Shown here: positions 17,322-26,152 of the stretch, one piece after another
Layout: every line of letters starts with the position of its first letter
How positions within the stretch are numbered: position 1 is the first letter of the stretch
Source: an uncultured Bacteroidales bacterium
Lineage (GTDB): Bacteria; Bacteroidota; Bacteroidia; Bacteroidales; UBA932
Assembly: GCA_934667175.1 (NCBI GenBank)
Contig: CAKULN010000003.1
Coordinates: 76,416-140,415 of the forward strand
Direction: 5' to 3'
Length of the DNA stretch: 64,000 nucleotides
Program-made: the position numbers and the translations under genes
The notes under the pieces: model-generated
The model's input: only the letters and a program-made list of their open reading frames with translations
Databases searched by the model: none
Told to the model about the DNA's origin: nothing

Positions 17322-18311
17322 TTAGATGCCACGAGACATCGTAAGGTCAGCGAGGACGATGGCGGCAACGGCCTCGACGATGACGGGGGTGCGGAGGGCG
17401 AAGCAGACATCGTGGCGGCCGGGGACATTGAGGGTGGTCTGTTCTCCGGTCTTGACGTTTAGGGTGGTCTGGGATCTGGAGATGCTGGAGGTCGGCTTGA
17501 AGGCGACGCGGAAGACTACCGGCGAGCCGTTCGTGATGCCACCGTTGACTCCTCCGGAGCTGTTCTTGGTTGTGGTCACGGCACCGTCCTTAAGTTCAAG
17601 AGGATCATTGTGTTCCGAGCCTTTTATCCGGGCAGAGGCGAAACCGTCACCAAACTCAATTCCGCGAACTCCAGGGATGGAAAACGCAGCATGGGAAATC
17701 AGCGACTCGACCGAATCGAAGAACGGTTCTCCAAGACCGGCTTGGACACCGGCTACCCGGCATTCGACGATGCCACCGAGCGAGTCGCCTTCCTTGGCGG
17801 TTTTGTCCAAAAGATTGTCCCACTTGGACTTGTCAGTCTCCCCTCCAATCTCTACCAAATCAGCCTTACAACAAATCGCAGGGCACATTTTCTTGGCGAT
17901 GACCCCAGCAGCGACAAGCGGAAGGGTTATCCTGCCGGAGAAATGTCCGCCTCCACGAGGATCGTTGAATCCGTTCCACTTGACAGAAGCGACATAGTCA
18001 GAGTGACCGGGACGCGGAACCGCCTTCAAGGCCTCATAGTCAGAAGAGCGGGTGTTGTTGTTTCTGAATATGACCGCGACCGGCGCCCCCGTCGTGTGCC
18101 CTTCAAACACACCGCTGAGAATCTCCGGCCCGTCCGCCTCGACGCGAGGCGTGGTGCCTTTCGCCCCGCTCTTGCGCCGGAGGATGTCCGGCATAAAGTC
18201 CTCAACACCAAGTTCAATCCCCGGCTTGACCCCATCCACGACCACTCCGATGGCCGCCCCATGCGACTCCCCGAAGATCTCCACCCTAAAATTCCGTCCG
18301 AATGCGTTCAT
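17322..18311 (-). CDS. aroC: Chorismate synthase
   Basis: 329 residues from the ATG at 18311 (MNAFGRNFRVEIFGESHG); an upstream extension to 18377 is not conserved-looking. It converts 5-enolpyruvylshikimate-3-phosphate to chorismate with reduced FMN, the last common step to aromatic amino acids. The family signatures FGESHGAAIG, PRPGHSDY and GGHFSGRITLPLVAAG are visible, with SGGVNGGITNG near 270. The chain is slightly shorter than the usual 350-360 residues, mainly at the C-terminus. It is a single-gene unit divergent from the ATPase gene at 18515. Confidence 0.96.
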   Translation of the reverse strand: MNAFGRNFRVEIFGESHGAAIGVVVDGVKPGIELGVEDFMPDILRRKSGAKGTTPRVEADGPEILSGVFEGHTTGAPVAVIFRNNNTRSSDYEALKAVPRPGHSDYVASVKWNGFNDPRGGGHFSGRITLPLVAAGVIAKKMCPAICCKADLVEIGGETDKSKWDNLLDKTAKEGDSLGGIVECRVAGVQAGLGEPFFDSVESLISHAAFSIPGVRGIEFGDGFASARIKGSEHNDPLELKDGAVTTTKNSSGGVNGGITNGSPVVFRVAFKPTSSISRSQTTLNVKTGEQTTLNVPGRHDVCFALRTPVIVEAVAAIVLADLTMSRGI

Positions 18312-18425
18312 ATATTCAAAAAAAATTAATACTGACCATCTGATTGCGAAAGATTGGCAAACTTCTTCTATTTGCAAAAATACTCTTTTCTTGCGAAACC
18401 ACGATGAACAATTTCAGATGTCTGT

Positions 18426-18502
18426 TTTTATGCACTTTACACGACAAAAATTTTCGATTTTGTGCACTATAGTTAAAACAAAATCACTACTTTTGTGCAC
18501 TA
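18426..18502 (+). promoter_or_regulatory. Promoter with three phased direct repeats ahead of the DUF4143 ATPase
   Basis: TTTTGTGCACTA occurs exactly at 18458-18469 and 18491-18502, and a variant TTTTATGCACTT at 18426-18437, spaced 32-33 bp (about three helical turns). The last copy overlaps TACTTTTG (18488-18495), a match to the TAnnTTTG -7 element, 20 bp before the ATG at 18515. The repeats look like operator sites that place a regulator on one face of the promoter, or like duplicated promoters. Confidence 0.5.
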
Positions 18503-18514
18503 ATTCAAGATATC

Positions 18515-19807
18515 ATGACGGATTTGCTGACAATTCTTTCAGACCAGAAAGAAGAACTGGAAAGAGTGGGTTTACAGTCGCAGGTTATGCGGCCGGAAGA
18601 AGAACTGATTAATCTTAAAAGCAATGTCGCGCAGGTTGTCATAGGGGTAAGGAGAAGTGGAAAATCCACGGTTTGCCAACATGTGTTACTAAAATCCGGA
18701 CAGCCGTTCGGGTACGTCAATTTCGATGACGAGCGTCTTGAGGGATTGAAGGCAAAAGATCTTGACGAGATTCTGAAAACCTTGTATCGCATAAACGGAG
18801 ACTTTGGCATTATATTCATGGATGAGGCGCAGGATGTAAAGGGCTGGCATCTGTTTGTGAATAGAATGCTCAGAAGTGGGATGAAAGTCATCTTGACAGG
18901 ATCTAACGCAAACTTGTTGAGCAGTGACTTGACAACGTATCTGACCGGACGATATAACGAGGTGTCTTTGTACCCGTTTTCATTCCACGAGTACTGCAAG
19001 GCAAAGAATGTTAATGTCTCATCATTCAGCACAAAAAATCAAGCTTTGCGTCAAAGAGCACTTGATGAATATCTGGAGACCGGCGGGCTTCCGGAGGTTG
19101 TGCTTAATGGGGAAGGCAAAGGCTACGTGATGTCCCTTCTCAATGCCATCATCACAAAGGACATAAAAAAGCGCCATAAAGTGCGTTATGCGGAGACTCT
19201 TCTGGAGGTGGCGAACTGTCTGCTTGACAAGTACTGTCAGGAAATATCCTTCAATGAAATAGCCAAAGAATATGCACTGAATTCCGTTCATACCGCAAAG
19301 CAGTACGTTTCCTATCTGGAAGAAGCTTTTTTGGTCAGAATCGTACATAAGTATTCGTTTAAAAGCAGTGAACGGACAAAAGGACGTAAGGTGTATGCCG
19401 TGGATCTGGCATTTGCGACAAACCGGAAGAACCTTATCGCTACGGAGAACATCGGCTGGCGATTGGAGAACATTGTCCTGTTGGAATTGTTAAGACGGAT
19501 TGATCTACAATACCAGAATATTTTTTACATCAAAAAAGACAATCAATTTGAAGTTGATTTCATTGTCTGTGAGAAGAACACAGCATTGGAGTTGATTCAG
19601 GTATCACATCACATAGACAATCCTGGCAGCAAACTTTACAGACGAGAGGTCGGAGGGTTGTTGAAAGGAGCCAAGATGTCGAAATGTCACAAGCTGACCT
19701 TAATAGTGATGGAGGGAAATCGCCAGACAATATTGGAGAAAGACGAAACCATCGAGGTCATACCAGCGCCAGAATGGCTTTGCAACGGTAGCGACTATAG
19801 ACAATAA
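18515..19807 (+). CDS. AAA_14/DUF4143-type ATPase
   Basis: 430 residues. Walker A is GVRRSGKST (about 43-51) and Walker B FGIIFMDEAQ (about 102-111), followed by sensor-like ILTGSNANLLS and the LTGRYNEVSLYPFSFHEY segment diagnostic of this family. The C-terminal DUF4143 part resembles a restriction-endonuclease fold and carries NQFEVDFIVCEKNTALELIQVSH, in which D, E and Q could form a PD-(D/E)xK-like site. Such ATPases are widespread in Bacteroidota and archaea, with no agreed function. It is a single gene with its own repeat-rich promoter, between aroC and sufB. Confidence 0.88.
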   Translation: MTDLLTILSDQKEELERVGLQSQVMRPEEELINLKSNVAQVVIGVRRSGKSTVCQHVLLKSGQPFGYVNFDDERLEGLKAKDLDEILKTLYRINGDFGIIFMDEAQDVKGWHLFVNRMLRSGMKVILTGSNANLLSSDLTTYLTGRYNEVSLYPFSFHEYCKAKNVNVSSFSTKNQALRQRALDEYLETGGLPEVVLNGEGKGYVMSLLNAIITKDIKKRHKVRYAETLLEVANCLLDKYCQEISFNEIAKEYALNSVHTAKQYVSYLEEAFLVRIVHKYSFKSSERTKGRKVYAVDLAFATNRKNLIATENIGWRLENIVLLELLRRIDLQYQNIFYIKKDNQFEVDFIVCEKNTALELIQVSHHIDNPGSKLYRREVGGLLKGAKMSKCHKLTLIVMEGNRQTILEKDETIEVIPAPEWLCNGSDYRQ

Positions 19808-19915
19808 CTCAACTTCCGTAAGTAGGCAATTACCTGTCGAATATTACCTTACCTCATCTCACAATCGAATATGATTGACTAAATCCATTCACATATCCAC
19901 CGGAACTGCAAAATG

Positions 19916-19947
19916 TTTGATTTTCGGCGTTTTTTAATTTAACTTTG
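19916..19947 (+). promoter_or_regulatory. Promoter of the suf cluster
   Basis: TTTG at 19916-19919, a 20-nt spacer, then TAACTTTG at 19940-19947 gives a full match to the Bacteroidota sigma consensus. Transcription should begin near 19954, about 50 nt before the sufB ATG at 20004. Confidence 0.75.
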
Positions 19948-20003
19948 AAGTGTGCTTTGCGTGCATGCATTGTCATTCAAGATAGCATATAGTTCTAATA
20001 ATA

Positions 20004-21452
20004 ATGGACATCAAGGAAGAAGACAAGATAATTCAAGAGGTCACCAGGCAGGAGTACAAGGAGGGCTTCGTGACGGAGGTCGGGCAGGATTTCATACCCA
20101 AGGGACTGAACGAGGACATCATACGCACCATCTCGCGGCTCAAGGAGGAGCCGGAATGGATGCTGGAATTCCGGTTGGACGCTTTCAGAAAGTGGCAGAG
20201 GATGGAGATGCCCCAGTGGGGACATCTGGATATGCCAGAGATTGATTTTCAAGACATTATCTACTATGCCGCTCCGAAGAAGAACTCAGAGCGCCCTAAG
20301 GAGATTGACCCGAAACTGGAGGAGACGTTCGAGAAACTGGGCATCCCGGTGAGGGAGCGCGAGGCTCTGGCCGGAGTCGTGGCCGTTGACGCGGTCTTCG
20401 ATTCCGTCTCCGTGGCGACAACCTTCAGGGCTTCGCTGGCGGAAAAGGGTATCATATTCTGTAGTTTCTCGGAGGCCGTCAAGGAGCACCCGGATCTGGT
20501 CAGGAAATATCTCGCCTCCGTTGTGCCGGTCGGAGACAATTTCTTCTCCGCGCTCAACTCGGCGGTCTTCAGCGACGGCAGTTTCTGCTATATTCCCAAA
20601 GGGGTCAAATGCCCGATGGAGCTTTCCAGCTACTTCAGGATCAACGCGAAAGGCACGGGACAGTTCGAGAGGACGCTCATTGTGGCGGACGAGGGATCGC
20701 AGCTGAGCTACATGGAGGGCTGCACGGCACCGATGCGAGACGAGAACCAACTGCACGCGGCGGTGGTGGAGATCGTGGTCGAGAAGGACGCTGACGTAAA
20801 ATATTCAACGGTGCAGAATTGGTACCCAGGAGACGCGCAGGGGCGCGGAGGAATCCTTAACCTCGTGACAAAGAGGGGAATATGCAAGGGTAGCGGCTCG
20901 CATCTCAGCTGGACGCAGGTCGAGACAGGCTCAGCGATCACATGGAAATACCCTTCCACGATCCTGAAAGGAGACTACTCCTCCTCGGAGTTCTACTCTG
21001 TCGCTGTGACGAACAACTACCAACAGGCGGACACCGGCACGAAGATGATCCACATCGGACGCGGGACCAGGAGCCGGATCGTAAGTAAAGGAATATCAGC
21101 GGGTCACAGCCAGAACAGTTACCGTGGTCTGGTCCGGATGAACACCGGGGCCGCCGGGGCGCGCAACTATTCGCAGTGCGACAGCCTTCTGATCGGTTCG
21201 CAGTGCGGGGCGCACACTTTCCCGGACATCCAGAGTGCCAACCCGACAGCGATCGTGGAGCACGAGGCCACAACCTCGAAGATCAGCGATGAGCAGTTGT
21301 TCTACTGCAACCAGCGGGGTCTCGGACCAGAGGATGCCGTAGGCCTGATTGTCAACGGCTACGCCCACGAGGTGCTTTCCCGTCTCCCGATGGAGTTCGC
21401 CGTCGAAGCCACCAAGCTGCTCCAGGTCTCCCTCGAAGGCTCTGTGGGTTAA
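20004..21452 (+). CDS. sufB: Fe-S cluster assembly scaffold protein SufB
   Basis: 482 residues, the normal length. It has the SufB core: [59 protein letters not shown], and the C-terminal cluster-building region with Cys in [22 protein letters not shown] and His in [23 protein letters not shown]. It forms the SufBCD scaffold complex with sufC (22704) and sufD (23437). In most Bacteroidota the three genes are adjacent; here a pnuC gene and a repeat cluster separate sufB from sufC. Confidence 0.97.
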   Translation: MDIKEEDKIIQEVTRQEYKEGFVTEVGQDFIPKGLNEDIIRTISRLKEEPEWMLEFRLDAFRKWQRMEMPQWGHLDMPEIDFQDIIYYAAPKKNSERPKEIDPKLEETFEKLGIPVREREALAGVVAVDAVFDSVSVATTFRASLAEKGIIFCSFSEAVKEHPDLVRKYLASVVPVGDNFFSALNSAVFSDGSFCYIPKGVKCPMELSSYFRINAKGTGQFERTLIVADEGSQLSYMEGCTAPMRDENQLHAAVVEIVVEKDADVKYSTVQNWYPGDAQGRGGILNLVTKRGICKGSGSHLSWTQVETGSAITWKYPSTILKGDYSSSEFYSVAVTNNYQQADTGTKMIHIGRGTRSRIVSKGISAGHSQNSYRGLVRMNTGAAGARNYSQCDSLLIGSQCGAHTFPDIQSANPTAIVEHEATTSKISDEQLFYCNQRGLGPEDAVGLIVNGYAHEVLSRLPMEFAVEATKLLQVSLEGSVG

Positions 21453-21464
21453 TGAATATATTCA

Positions 21465-21607
21465 AGTTTCGCAAATGCGAAACTCCTATGTTCTTCACCA
21501 CAGAACGGTGAAAGCAAGCCCCTTCTCCGAGGGTAGCGGTAACGAGAATTGATGAAGGTGGGCAGTCACCTGGTAAAGAGTATTTCAGCAAGCGATTGCC
21601 AGCTTGC
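21465..21607 (+). ncRNA. Run of five hairpins between sufB and pnuC (candidate structured leader)
   Basis: In 143 nt there are AGTTTCGC/GCGAAACT around an AAAT loop (21465-21484), TTCACC/GGTGAA (21494-21512), a CCCTT/GAGGG-type stem near 21520-21533, AGGTG/CACCT (21556-21571) and GCAAGC/GCTTGC (21588-21607). The last stem ends 13 bp before the pnuC ATG. The first could terminate sufB transcripts but has no U-tract. PnuC-type transporters are often riboswitch-controlled. I compared this by memory with TPP, cobalamin and preQ1 consensus cores and found no match, so no known class is claimed. Confidence 0.4.
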
Positions 21608-21620
21608 GTGGGATTGGAAT

Positions 21621-22283
21621 ATGATGGAGTTCTTTGATATAGAAAACATTGCGTTCACGTTAGGCGGAACGGGAGTGAGCTTTCTGGAACTAATCGGGGT
21701 CATCGCGGGGCTTACCTGCGTGGTGCTGGCCGGGCGCAACAGCAAGTACAACTTCTGGATCGGCTACCTGTACAACATCCTGCTGTTCGCGCTGTTCTGG
21801 CAGAGGCACCTGTACTCGGCGATGCTTCTCCAGCCGGTTGCGTTCGGAATCAACGCTTTCGGGCACTGGAGATGGACACATCCGAGGCCGGAAGAGCAGA
21901 GCTCAAAAGACAATTCAGCTCTGAAAGTCACACGGCTTTCGATGCGGGACTGGTGCATGGCGCTCACGGTCGTGGTTCTGGCGGGAGCCGTCTGGGGCTT
22001 CGTCCTCAGCAAGCTTGGGACCAGCTGGTTCACGGACATATTCACACCTGATCCGACTCCATGGCTGGATTCGTTCGGATTGATGCTGACGCTTCTGGCG
22101 CAGTTCCTTTCCGCCCAAAAGAAGTGGGACTGCTGGATCGTGTGGCTGGTGGTGAACATCACGAACATCACCCTCTACATCAGCGCCGGCCTCGTCTTCA
22201 TGCCGATTGTCAGTGCCCTGTACCTGATCAACGGAATCTGGTCCCTCTGGACCTGGTACCGGCTGTACAAAGAGGAGAGGTAG
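21621..22283 (+). CDS. pnuC: PnuC-family nicotinamide riboside (or related vitamin) transporter
   Basis: 220 residues from ATG 21621; the open frame upstream runs through the hairpin region and is unlikely to be coding. There are seven or so membrane helices with the family marks: FLELIGVIAGLTCVVLAGRNSKYNFWIGYLYNILLF, and near the end AQFLSAQKKWDCWIVWLVVNITNITLYI, where the Trp and Asn residues line the nicotinamide riboside pocket. It carries out facilitated uptake driven by intracellular phosphorylation. PnuT (thiamine) and PnuX (riboflavin) paralogues look alike, so the substrate is uncertain. It interrupts the suf cluster. Confidence 0.85.
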   Translation: MMEFFDIENIAFTLGGTGVSFLELIGVIAGLTCVVLAGRNSKYNFWIGYLYNILLFALFWQRHLYSAMLLQPVAFGINAFGHWRWTHPRPEEQSSKDNSALKVTRLSMRDWCMALTVVVLAGAVWGFVLSKLGTSWFTDIFTPDPTPWLDSFGLMLTLLAQFLSAQKKWDCWIVWLVVNITNITLYISAGLVFMPIVSALYLINGIWSLWTWYRLYKEER

Positions 22284-22287
22284 GCGA

Positions 22288-22570
22288 CATTAGGTCCCTG
22301 AGCCTGCGGTCCCTGAGCCTGCCGAAGGGCCGAAGTGACCAGGCAAGACGACTGCTGAAACAGCGGTTGCTGAGCCAGCCGAGGCACAAGCACGGTTGCT
22401 ACGGTTGGTGCGGTTGCTGAGCCAGTCGAAGCAAAAGCGCAGTTGTTACGGTTGCTGCGGTTGCTGAGCTTGTCGAAGCACCGAAGAGGCCAAGATGAAC
22501 GGCTACAGAGACCTATCGCTTCGACAAGCTCAGCGACCGGTCAAGGCTCAGCGACCAGACAAGGCTAGCG
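22288..22570. repeat. Cluster of REP-like elements between pnuC and sufC
   Basis: At least seven copies, in both orientations, of a unit close to CTTCGACAAGCTCAGCGACC. Examples are GGTTGCTGAGCTTGTCGAAG near 22460 and CGCTTCGACAAGCTCAGCGA near 22521. Several are degenerate (GAGCCTGCCGAAGGG, GAGCCAGTCGAAGC). The same unit occurs inside four neighbouring genes and upstream of the efflux operon. It occupies most of the 420 bp between pnuC and sufC; the remaining 22571-22703 shows no gene. Confidence 0.85.
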
Positions 22571-22703
22571 ACATGGAAGAGATAGCCGTGAATAGCAACT
22601 AGTTAAAGATGAGTGATTTACACATTCACCTTTGGTAGATTTCAACCAAAGGTAACAATGTAAAAGATTGACAACGAGGAGCATAGCCTCCACGCAAAAC
22701 ATA

Positions 22704-23456
22704 ATGAATATGACAGACATATTACTGAAAATAACTGATCTGCACGCCAGTGTCGGAGACAAGGAGATCCTCAAGGGCATCAACCTTGAGATCCGCCGTG
22801 GCGAGATCCACGCCGTGATGGGGCCGAACGGGGCCGGAAAAAGCACCCTGTCCTCGGTCCTGACCGGCAAACCGAACTATGAGGTCACCGCCGGCTCCAT
22901 AGAGTTCGACGGCAAGGATCTTCTGGCGATGAAGCCGGAGGAAAGGGCCTGGGCAGGACTCTTCATGTCTTTCCAGTACCCGATTGAGATTCCTGGAGTG
23001 TCCATCACCAACTTCATGAAGACAGCCATCAACTCCAAGCTCAAGGCTCAGGGGAAGGAGCCGATGAAGGCCGGTGATTTCCTGAAGCTTATGAAGCAGA
23101 AGATGGCCTTTGTCCAGATGAAGCCAGAGTTCGCCAAGCGCGAGGTCAACGTCGGTTTCTCCGGCGGAGAGAAAAAGCGGAACGAGATCTTCCAGATGGC
23201 GATGCTCGACCCGACCCTCGCTATCCTCGACGAGACGGACAGCGGGCTGGACGTGGACGCTCTCAAGATCGTGGCTGACGGAGTGAACGCGTTGCACACT
23301 CCGGAAAAGTCAGCGATCGTCATCACCCACTACCAGAAGCTTCTTGAATATGTCAGGCCGGATGTCGTGCACGTCCTGAAGGACGGCCGCATCGTGGCCA
23401 CCGGCGGTTACGAACTGATAGACAAGATTGAAAAGGATGGCTTTGAACAGTTCTAA
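22704..23456 (+). CDS. sufC: Fe-S cluster assembly ATPase SufC
   Basis: 250 residues from ATG 22704, or 248 from ATG 22710 (MTDILLKITDLHASVG). It is an ABC ATPase with Walker A GPNGAGKST, Q-loop, signature SGGEKKRNE, Walker B LAILDETDSGLDVDAL and the switch His in IVITHYQ. It hydrolyses ATP to open the SufB-SufD interface. The gene overlaps sufD by 20 bp, so the two are translationally coupled. Length and motifs are typical. Confidence 0.97.
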   Translation: MNMTDILLKITDLHASVGDKEILKGINLEIRRGEIHAVMGPNGAGKSTLSSVLTGKPNYEVTAGSIEFDGKDLLAMKPEERAWAGLFMSFQYPIEIPGVSITNFMKTAINSKLKAQGKEPMKAGDFLKLMKQKMAFVQMKPEFAKREVNVGFSGGEKKRNEIFQMAMLDPTLAILDETDSGLDVDALKIVADGVNALHTPEKSAIVITHYQKLLEYVRPDVVHVLKDGRIVATGGYELIDKIEKDGFEQF

Positions 23457-24327
23457 AAACATAGACCACGGCAATTATATTCCCTCACCCATCGTGCATG
23501 GAATGAAAGTCGCTGACGGAGAGCATATTCGTAAAGTCTTTGTGCTCGGCTCCGCAGATGTTGCCACCGGAGCCGAGGTCGCTGAACAAGAGGCCCTTGT
23601 CGGAGCGATGGTTGGTTCGGCAGGCTCACCAACCGCCAAATCGGCCGCTGAGCCAACCTCGGAATCTATCACTGAGACGACCACAGAGTCGGTCACTGAG
23701 CCTGTCGAAGTGACCGGCCTGTCCAGAATTCCGGCCAACATCGAGGTGGGGGCTGATGCTTCGCTGGACCTGACGGTTATAGTGCTGCCGGGAGTCTCAG
23801 CGCGGATTCCGCTGACGATCGACCTGACCGGAGCGCATTCGAAAGTCAGGCTTTCGGGAATATATCTGTGTTCCGGCCACGACGACGTGACGTTCGACAT
23901 CACGATGCATCACCGCACCGGAGACTGCCGCTCGCAACAGACATTCAACGGGTTGGCGTCCGGAGAGGCCAAGTGCGGGTTCTTCGGCAAGATTGTGATC
24001 GCACCTGACGCACAAAGAACCGAGGCGTTACAAGAGAACCATAACATCCTGCTTTCGGACTCGGCCAGAGTCAACACCAAGCCTCGGTTGGAAATCTACG
24101 CCGACGACGTGAAGTGTTCGCACGGCGCCACCGTCGGGAAACTGAACGAGGACGAGCAGTTCTACATGCGCTCCAGAGGCATCCCTGAAGATGAGGCCAA
24201 GGTTCTTCAGATGATCTCGTTCGTGGCTCCTGTCCTTGAGACCATCCCGGAAGAGGCCATCGACGGAGAACTCAGCCGCGCCTCTGTTGCTGAACTCGTT
24301 GAGAACGCCATCCGCAGCTTCGCTTGA
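23437..24327 (+). CDS. sufD: SufD-like Fe-S assembly protein, short and carrying an REP-derived insert
   Basis: 296 residues from ATG 23437. The C-terminal SufBD core is clear: VSARIPLTIDLTGAHSKVRLSGIYL, HHRTGDCRSQQTFNGLASGEAKCGFFGKIVI, RLEIYADDVKCSHGATVGKLNEDEQFYMRSRGI with the conserved Cys-Ser-His-Gly. The usual SufD is about 430-450 residues; most of the N-terminal helical domain is missing. Residues about 43-96 (23563-23724) are low-complexity Thr/Ser/Glu and end with TESVTEPVEVTG, a direct translation of the REP-like unit. The core needed for pairing with SufB is intact, so function is plausible. Confidence 0.88.
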   Translation: MALNSSKNIDHGNYIPSPIVHGMKVADGEHIRKVFVLGSADVATGAEVAEQEALVGAMVGSAGSPTAKSAAEPTSESITETTTESVTEPVEVTGLSRIPANIEVGADASLDLTVIVLPGVSARIPLTIDLTGAHSKVRLSGIYLCSGHDDVTFDITMHHRTGDCRSQQTFNGLASGEAKCGFFGKIVIAPDAQRTEALQENHNILLSDSARVNTKPRLEIYADDVKCSHGATVGKLNEDEQFYMRSRGIPEDEAKVLQMISFVAPVLETIPEEAIDGELSRASVAELVENAIRSFA

Positions 24328-24715
24328 TAAACGGCTCCGCAATGATATATTGACAAGGTTCAAAGAACCATCGATATAATCCGAACGAGGTAGCCATGAC
24401 AGTTAAACAATTACTGGTCAATATATTAAACGACCTATCCAGTGCGAAAAACAGAGGGAGAACATAGCATCAAACTGCTGATTTTCAGAAGATTAAGTGC
24501 CACACACTCTATTACCTTTCGGAGAGGGCAGACACTATGCGCCACGACTAAATAAGATCGAAAGGCCCGTGCTTAAATATATGCATCTTTAAATTGCCTT
24601 ATTATGGCCAGCAAGCCTAAAGTGCATAGGTCCGAGCAAGATTGTCTGAACAACTGCTTAAGAGATACATAAAAGTTAGTCAACAGGTATACAGTTTTCA
24701 TAAACAGAGATAACG
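24328..24715. other. Intergenic region between sufD and ispE
   Basis: 388 bp. I find no convincing gene, tRNA or terminator. A 23-codon frame starts at ATG 24396, without coding signals. No REP-like unit is present, which is unusual for this stretch of the window. Confidence 0.4.
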
Positions 24716-25798
24716 ATGATTGTCAAGACGAATGTCAAACTGAATCTGGGGCTTAGTGTCCTGCGGAAGCGTGCCGATGGGTTTCACGACATCGAGACGC
24801 TGTTTGTGCCATGTTTTGATTTCGGGGACACTCTTGAGATCATCACCGGAGATGACTATAGCCGCACTTCAGCAGATATATTCGCGAAATATGGTGGCAA
24901 GGACGGGCGCTTCGACAAGCTCAGCGACCAACATGAAGCATCGGATGGTGAGCCTGTCGAACCAACCGAACTCCATGAATCAGCCAAAGAAGGAGCGGTT
25001 CTCTCGGGGAATGTAACCGCATCAGATGATGGCAGATTGGTGCAGGGAATATCCGAGGATGGGAAACTGATGATCACTATCGCACGAGAGGAGGGTGTGG
25101 ACTGGAATCCGCTCAAAGATCTGTGCGCAAAGGCATACTACATTCTGGCTCAGGACTTTGACCTGCCTCCCGTCAAGATATTCCTTGAAAAGAAGGCTCC
25201 TGTGGGTGCGGGACTCGGCGGAGGATCGGCTGACGCGGCATTCACCCTCAAAGCTTTGAATGAACTTTGCGGACTTGGACTATCAGATCAAAGACTTGCT
25301 GAATATGCCGCCAGACTAGGAAGCGACTGCGCGTTCTTTGTGTTCAACCGTCCGATGATTGGGTCTGGGCGGGGGGAAATCCTTGAGCCTTATGAGATTG
25401 ACCTTTCTGAATATGAAGTCAAAGTGCTTATCCCGGAAGGGATCGCTGTCTCCACAGCGGAGGCATACAAGGGGATTGTTCCACGGGAGAGTCACTTCGA
25501 CAAGCTCAGCGACCGATCAAGGGAATGTCACTTCGGCAGGCTCAGTGACCGGCCATGCCGCCAAGTATATTCCGCCATTGAGTCATCCGCGGATTCCGCA
25601 GGATTGGCTGATTTGAAAACCGTGCTGGAATTGCCGGTCACTGAATGGAAAAACAATCTGGTCAACGATTTCGAGGCCACCGTCTTCAAGGCTCACCCAG
25701 AACTGGCAGCCATCAAGCAGTCACTCTACGATTCCGGTGCTGTCTATGCCTCGATGTCTGGCTCCGGTTCCGCGCTCTTCGCCCTGTACAAGAAATAG
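24716..25798 (+). CDS. ispE: 4-diphosphocytidyl-2-C-methyl-D-erythritol kinase with two REP-derived inserts
   Basis: 360 residues against about 270 in most relatives. It phosphorylates CDP-methylerythritol in the non-mevalonate isoprenoid pathway. The GHMP-kinase motifs are intact: KTNVKLNLGLSVLRKRADGFHDIETLFVP at the start, the phosphate loop KKAPVGAGLGGGSADAAFTL (159-178) and SMSGSGSALFAL at the end. The extra length sits in two blocks, residues about 62-112 (FDKLSDQHE...GEPVEPTE) and 257-300 (SHFDKLSDRSRECHFGRLSDRP). Both are literal translations of the REP-like unit and both fall between conserved motifs. ispD lies separately at 48412-49152. Confidence 0.95.
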   Translation: MIVKTNVKLNLGLSVLRKRADGFHDIETLFVPCFDFGDTLEIITGDDYSRTSADIFAKYGGKDGRFDKLSDQHEASDGEPVEPTELHESAKEGAVLSGNVTASDDGRLVQGISEDGKLMITIAREEGVDWNPLKDLCAKAYYILAQDFDLPPVKIFLEKKAPVGAGLGGGSADAAFTLKALNELCGLGLSDQRLAEYAARLGSDCAFFVFNRPMIGSGRGEILEPYEIDLSEYEVKVLIPEGIAVSTAEAYKGIVPRESHFDKLSDRSRECHFGRLSDRPCRQVYSAIESSADSAGLADLKTVLELPVTEWKNNLVNDFEATVFKAHPELAAIKQSLYDSGAVYASMSGSGSALFALYKK

Positions 25799-25800
25799 CC

Positions 25801-26000
25801 GCTCGGGGGCAAGAGGCGAGATTCTGCACCCGACAACGACTCTGGATAATCATTCGGGGGCAAACTGACTTGTTCCGCACCCCCGATGAAGCAACAGAAA
25901 GCAGTTCGGGGGCAAAAAAGTGGGTTCCGCACCCCGATAAGCAACGGAAAGCAGTTCGGGAGCTAAAGGACAGGTTCCGCACCCAAAGAAGGATTCTGAA
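25801..26000. repeat. 52-bp tandem array of hairpin-forming units after ispE
   Basis: Nearly four units of 50-52 bp start at 25801, 25853, 25905 and 25955. Each has TTCGGGGGCAAA, about 10 variable bases, then GTTCCGCACCCC. In units 2 and 3 the CGGGG(G) at the front pairs with (C)CCCCG about 20 nt later, so each unit can fold into a hairpin. Related fragments (TTCCCACGCACGG, TTCCACGCACCG) continue to about 26125. It starts 2 bp after the ispE stop. The variable part is too short and the period too regular for a CRISPR array. Confidence 0.75.
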
Positions 26001-26152
26001 AGGCTGCCATGAGTAAAAACGAGTAGCACCAATGAACACAATCGTGAGTGAAAAGGTTGTTCCCACGCACGGAAGAGCATTTAATGAACTCTTGTGCGCA
26101 GAAGGGACCTTTCCACGCACCGCAAAATCAACTTCAGGTAATCAGAAGCTAT

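Noticed and set aside
17205..17325. Short basic peptide (RGRKQLTFKRKGNF) on the plus strand before aroC
   Set aside because: There is no start codon and no recognisable family. It may be the tail of a lost gene, but this cannot be supported.
21465..21607. TPP or cobalamin riboswitch before pnuC
   Set aside because: The invariant CTGAGA and ACCTGATCTGG words of the TPP class and the cobalamin-box word are absent.
24560..24715. tRNA gene before ispE
   Set aside because: No T-loop TTCRANNC word or acceptor stem could be paired.
25801..26000. CRISPR array
   Set aside because: The period is about 52 bp, but each unit holds two conserved boxes with very short variable parts that themselves look related. 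There are no cas genes, and each unit folds on itself.
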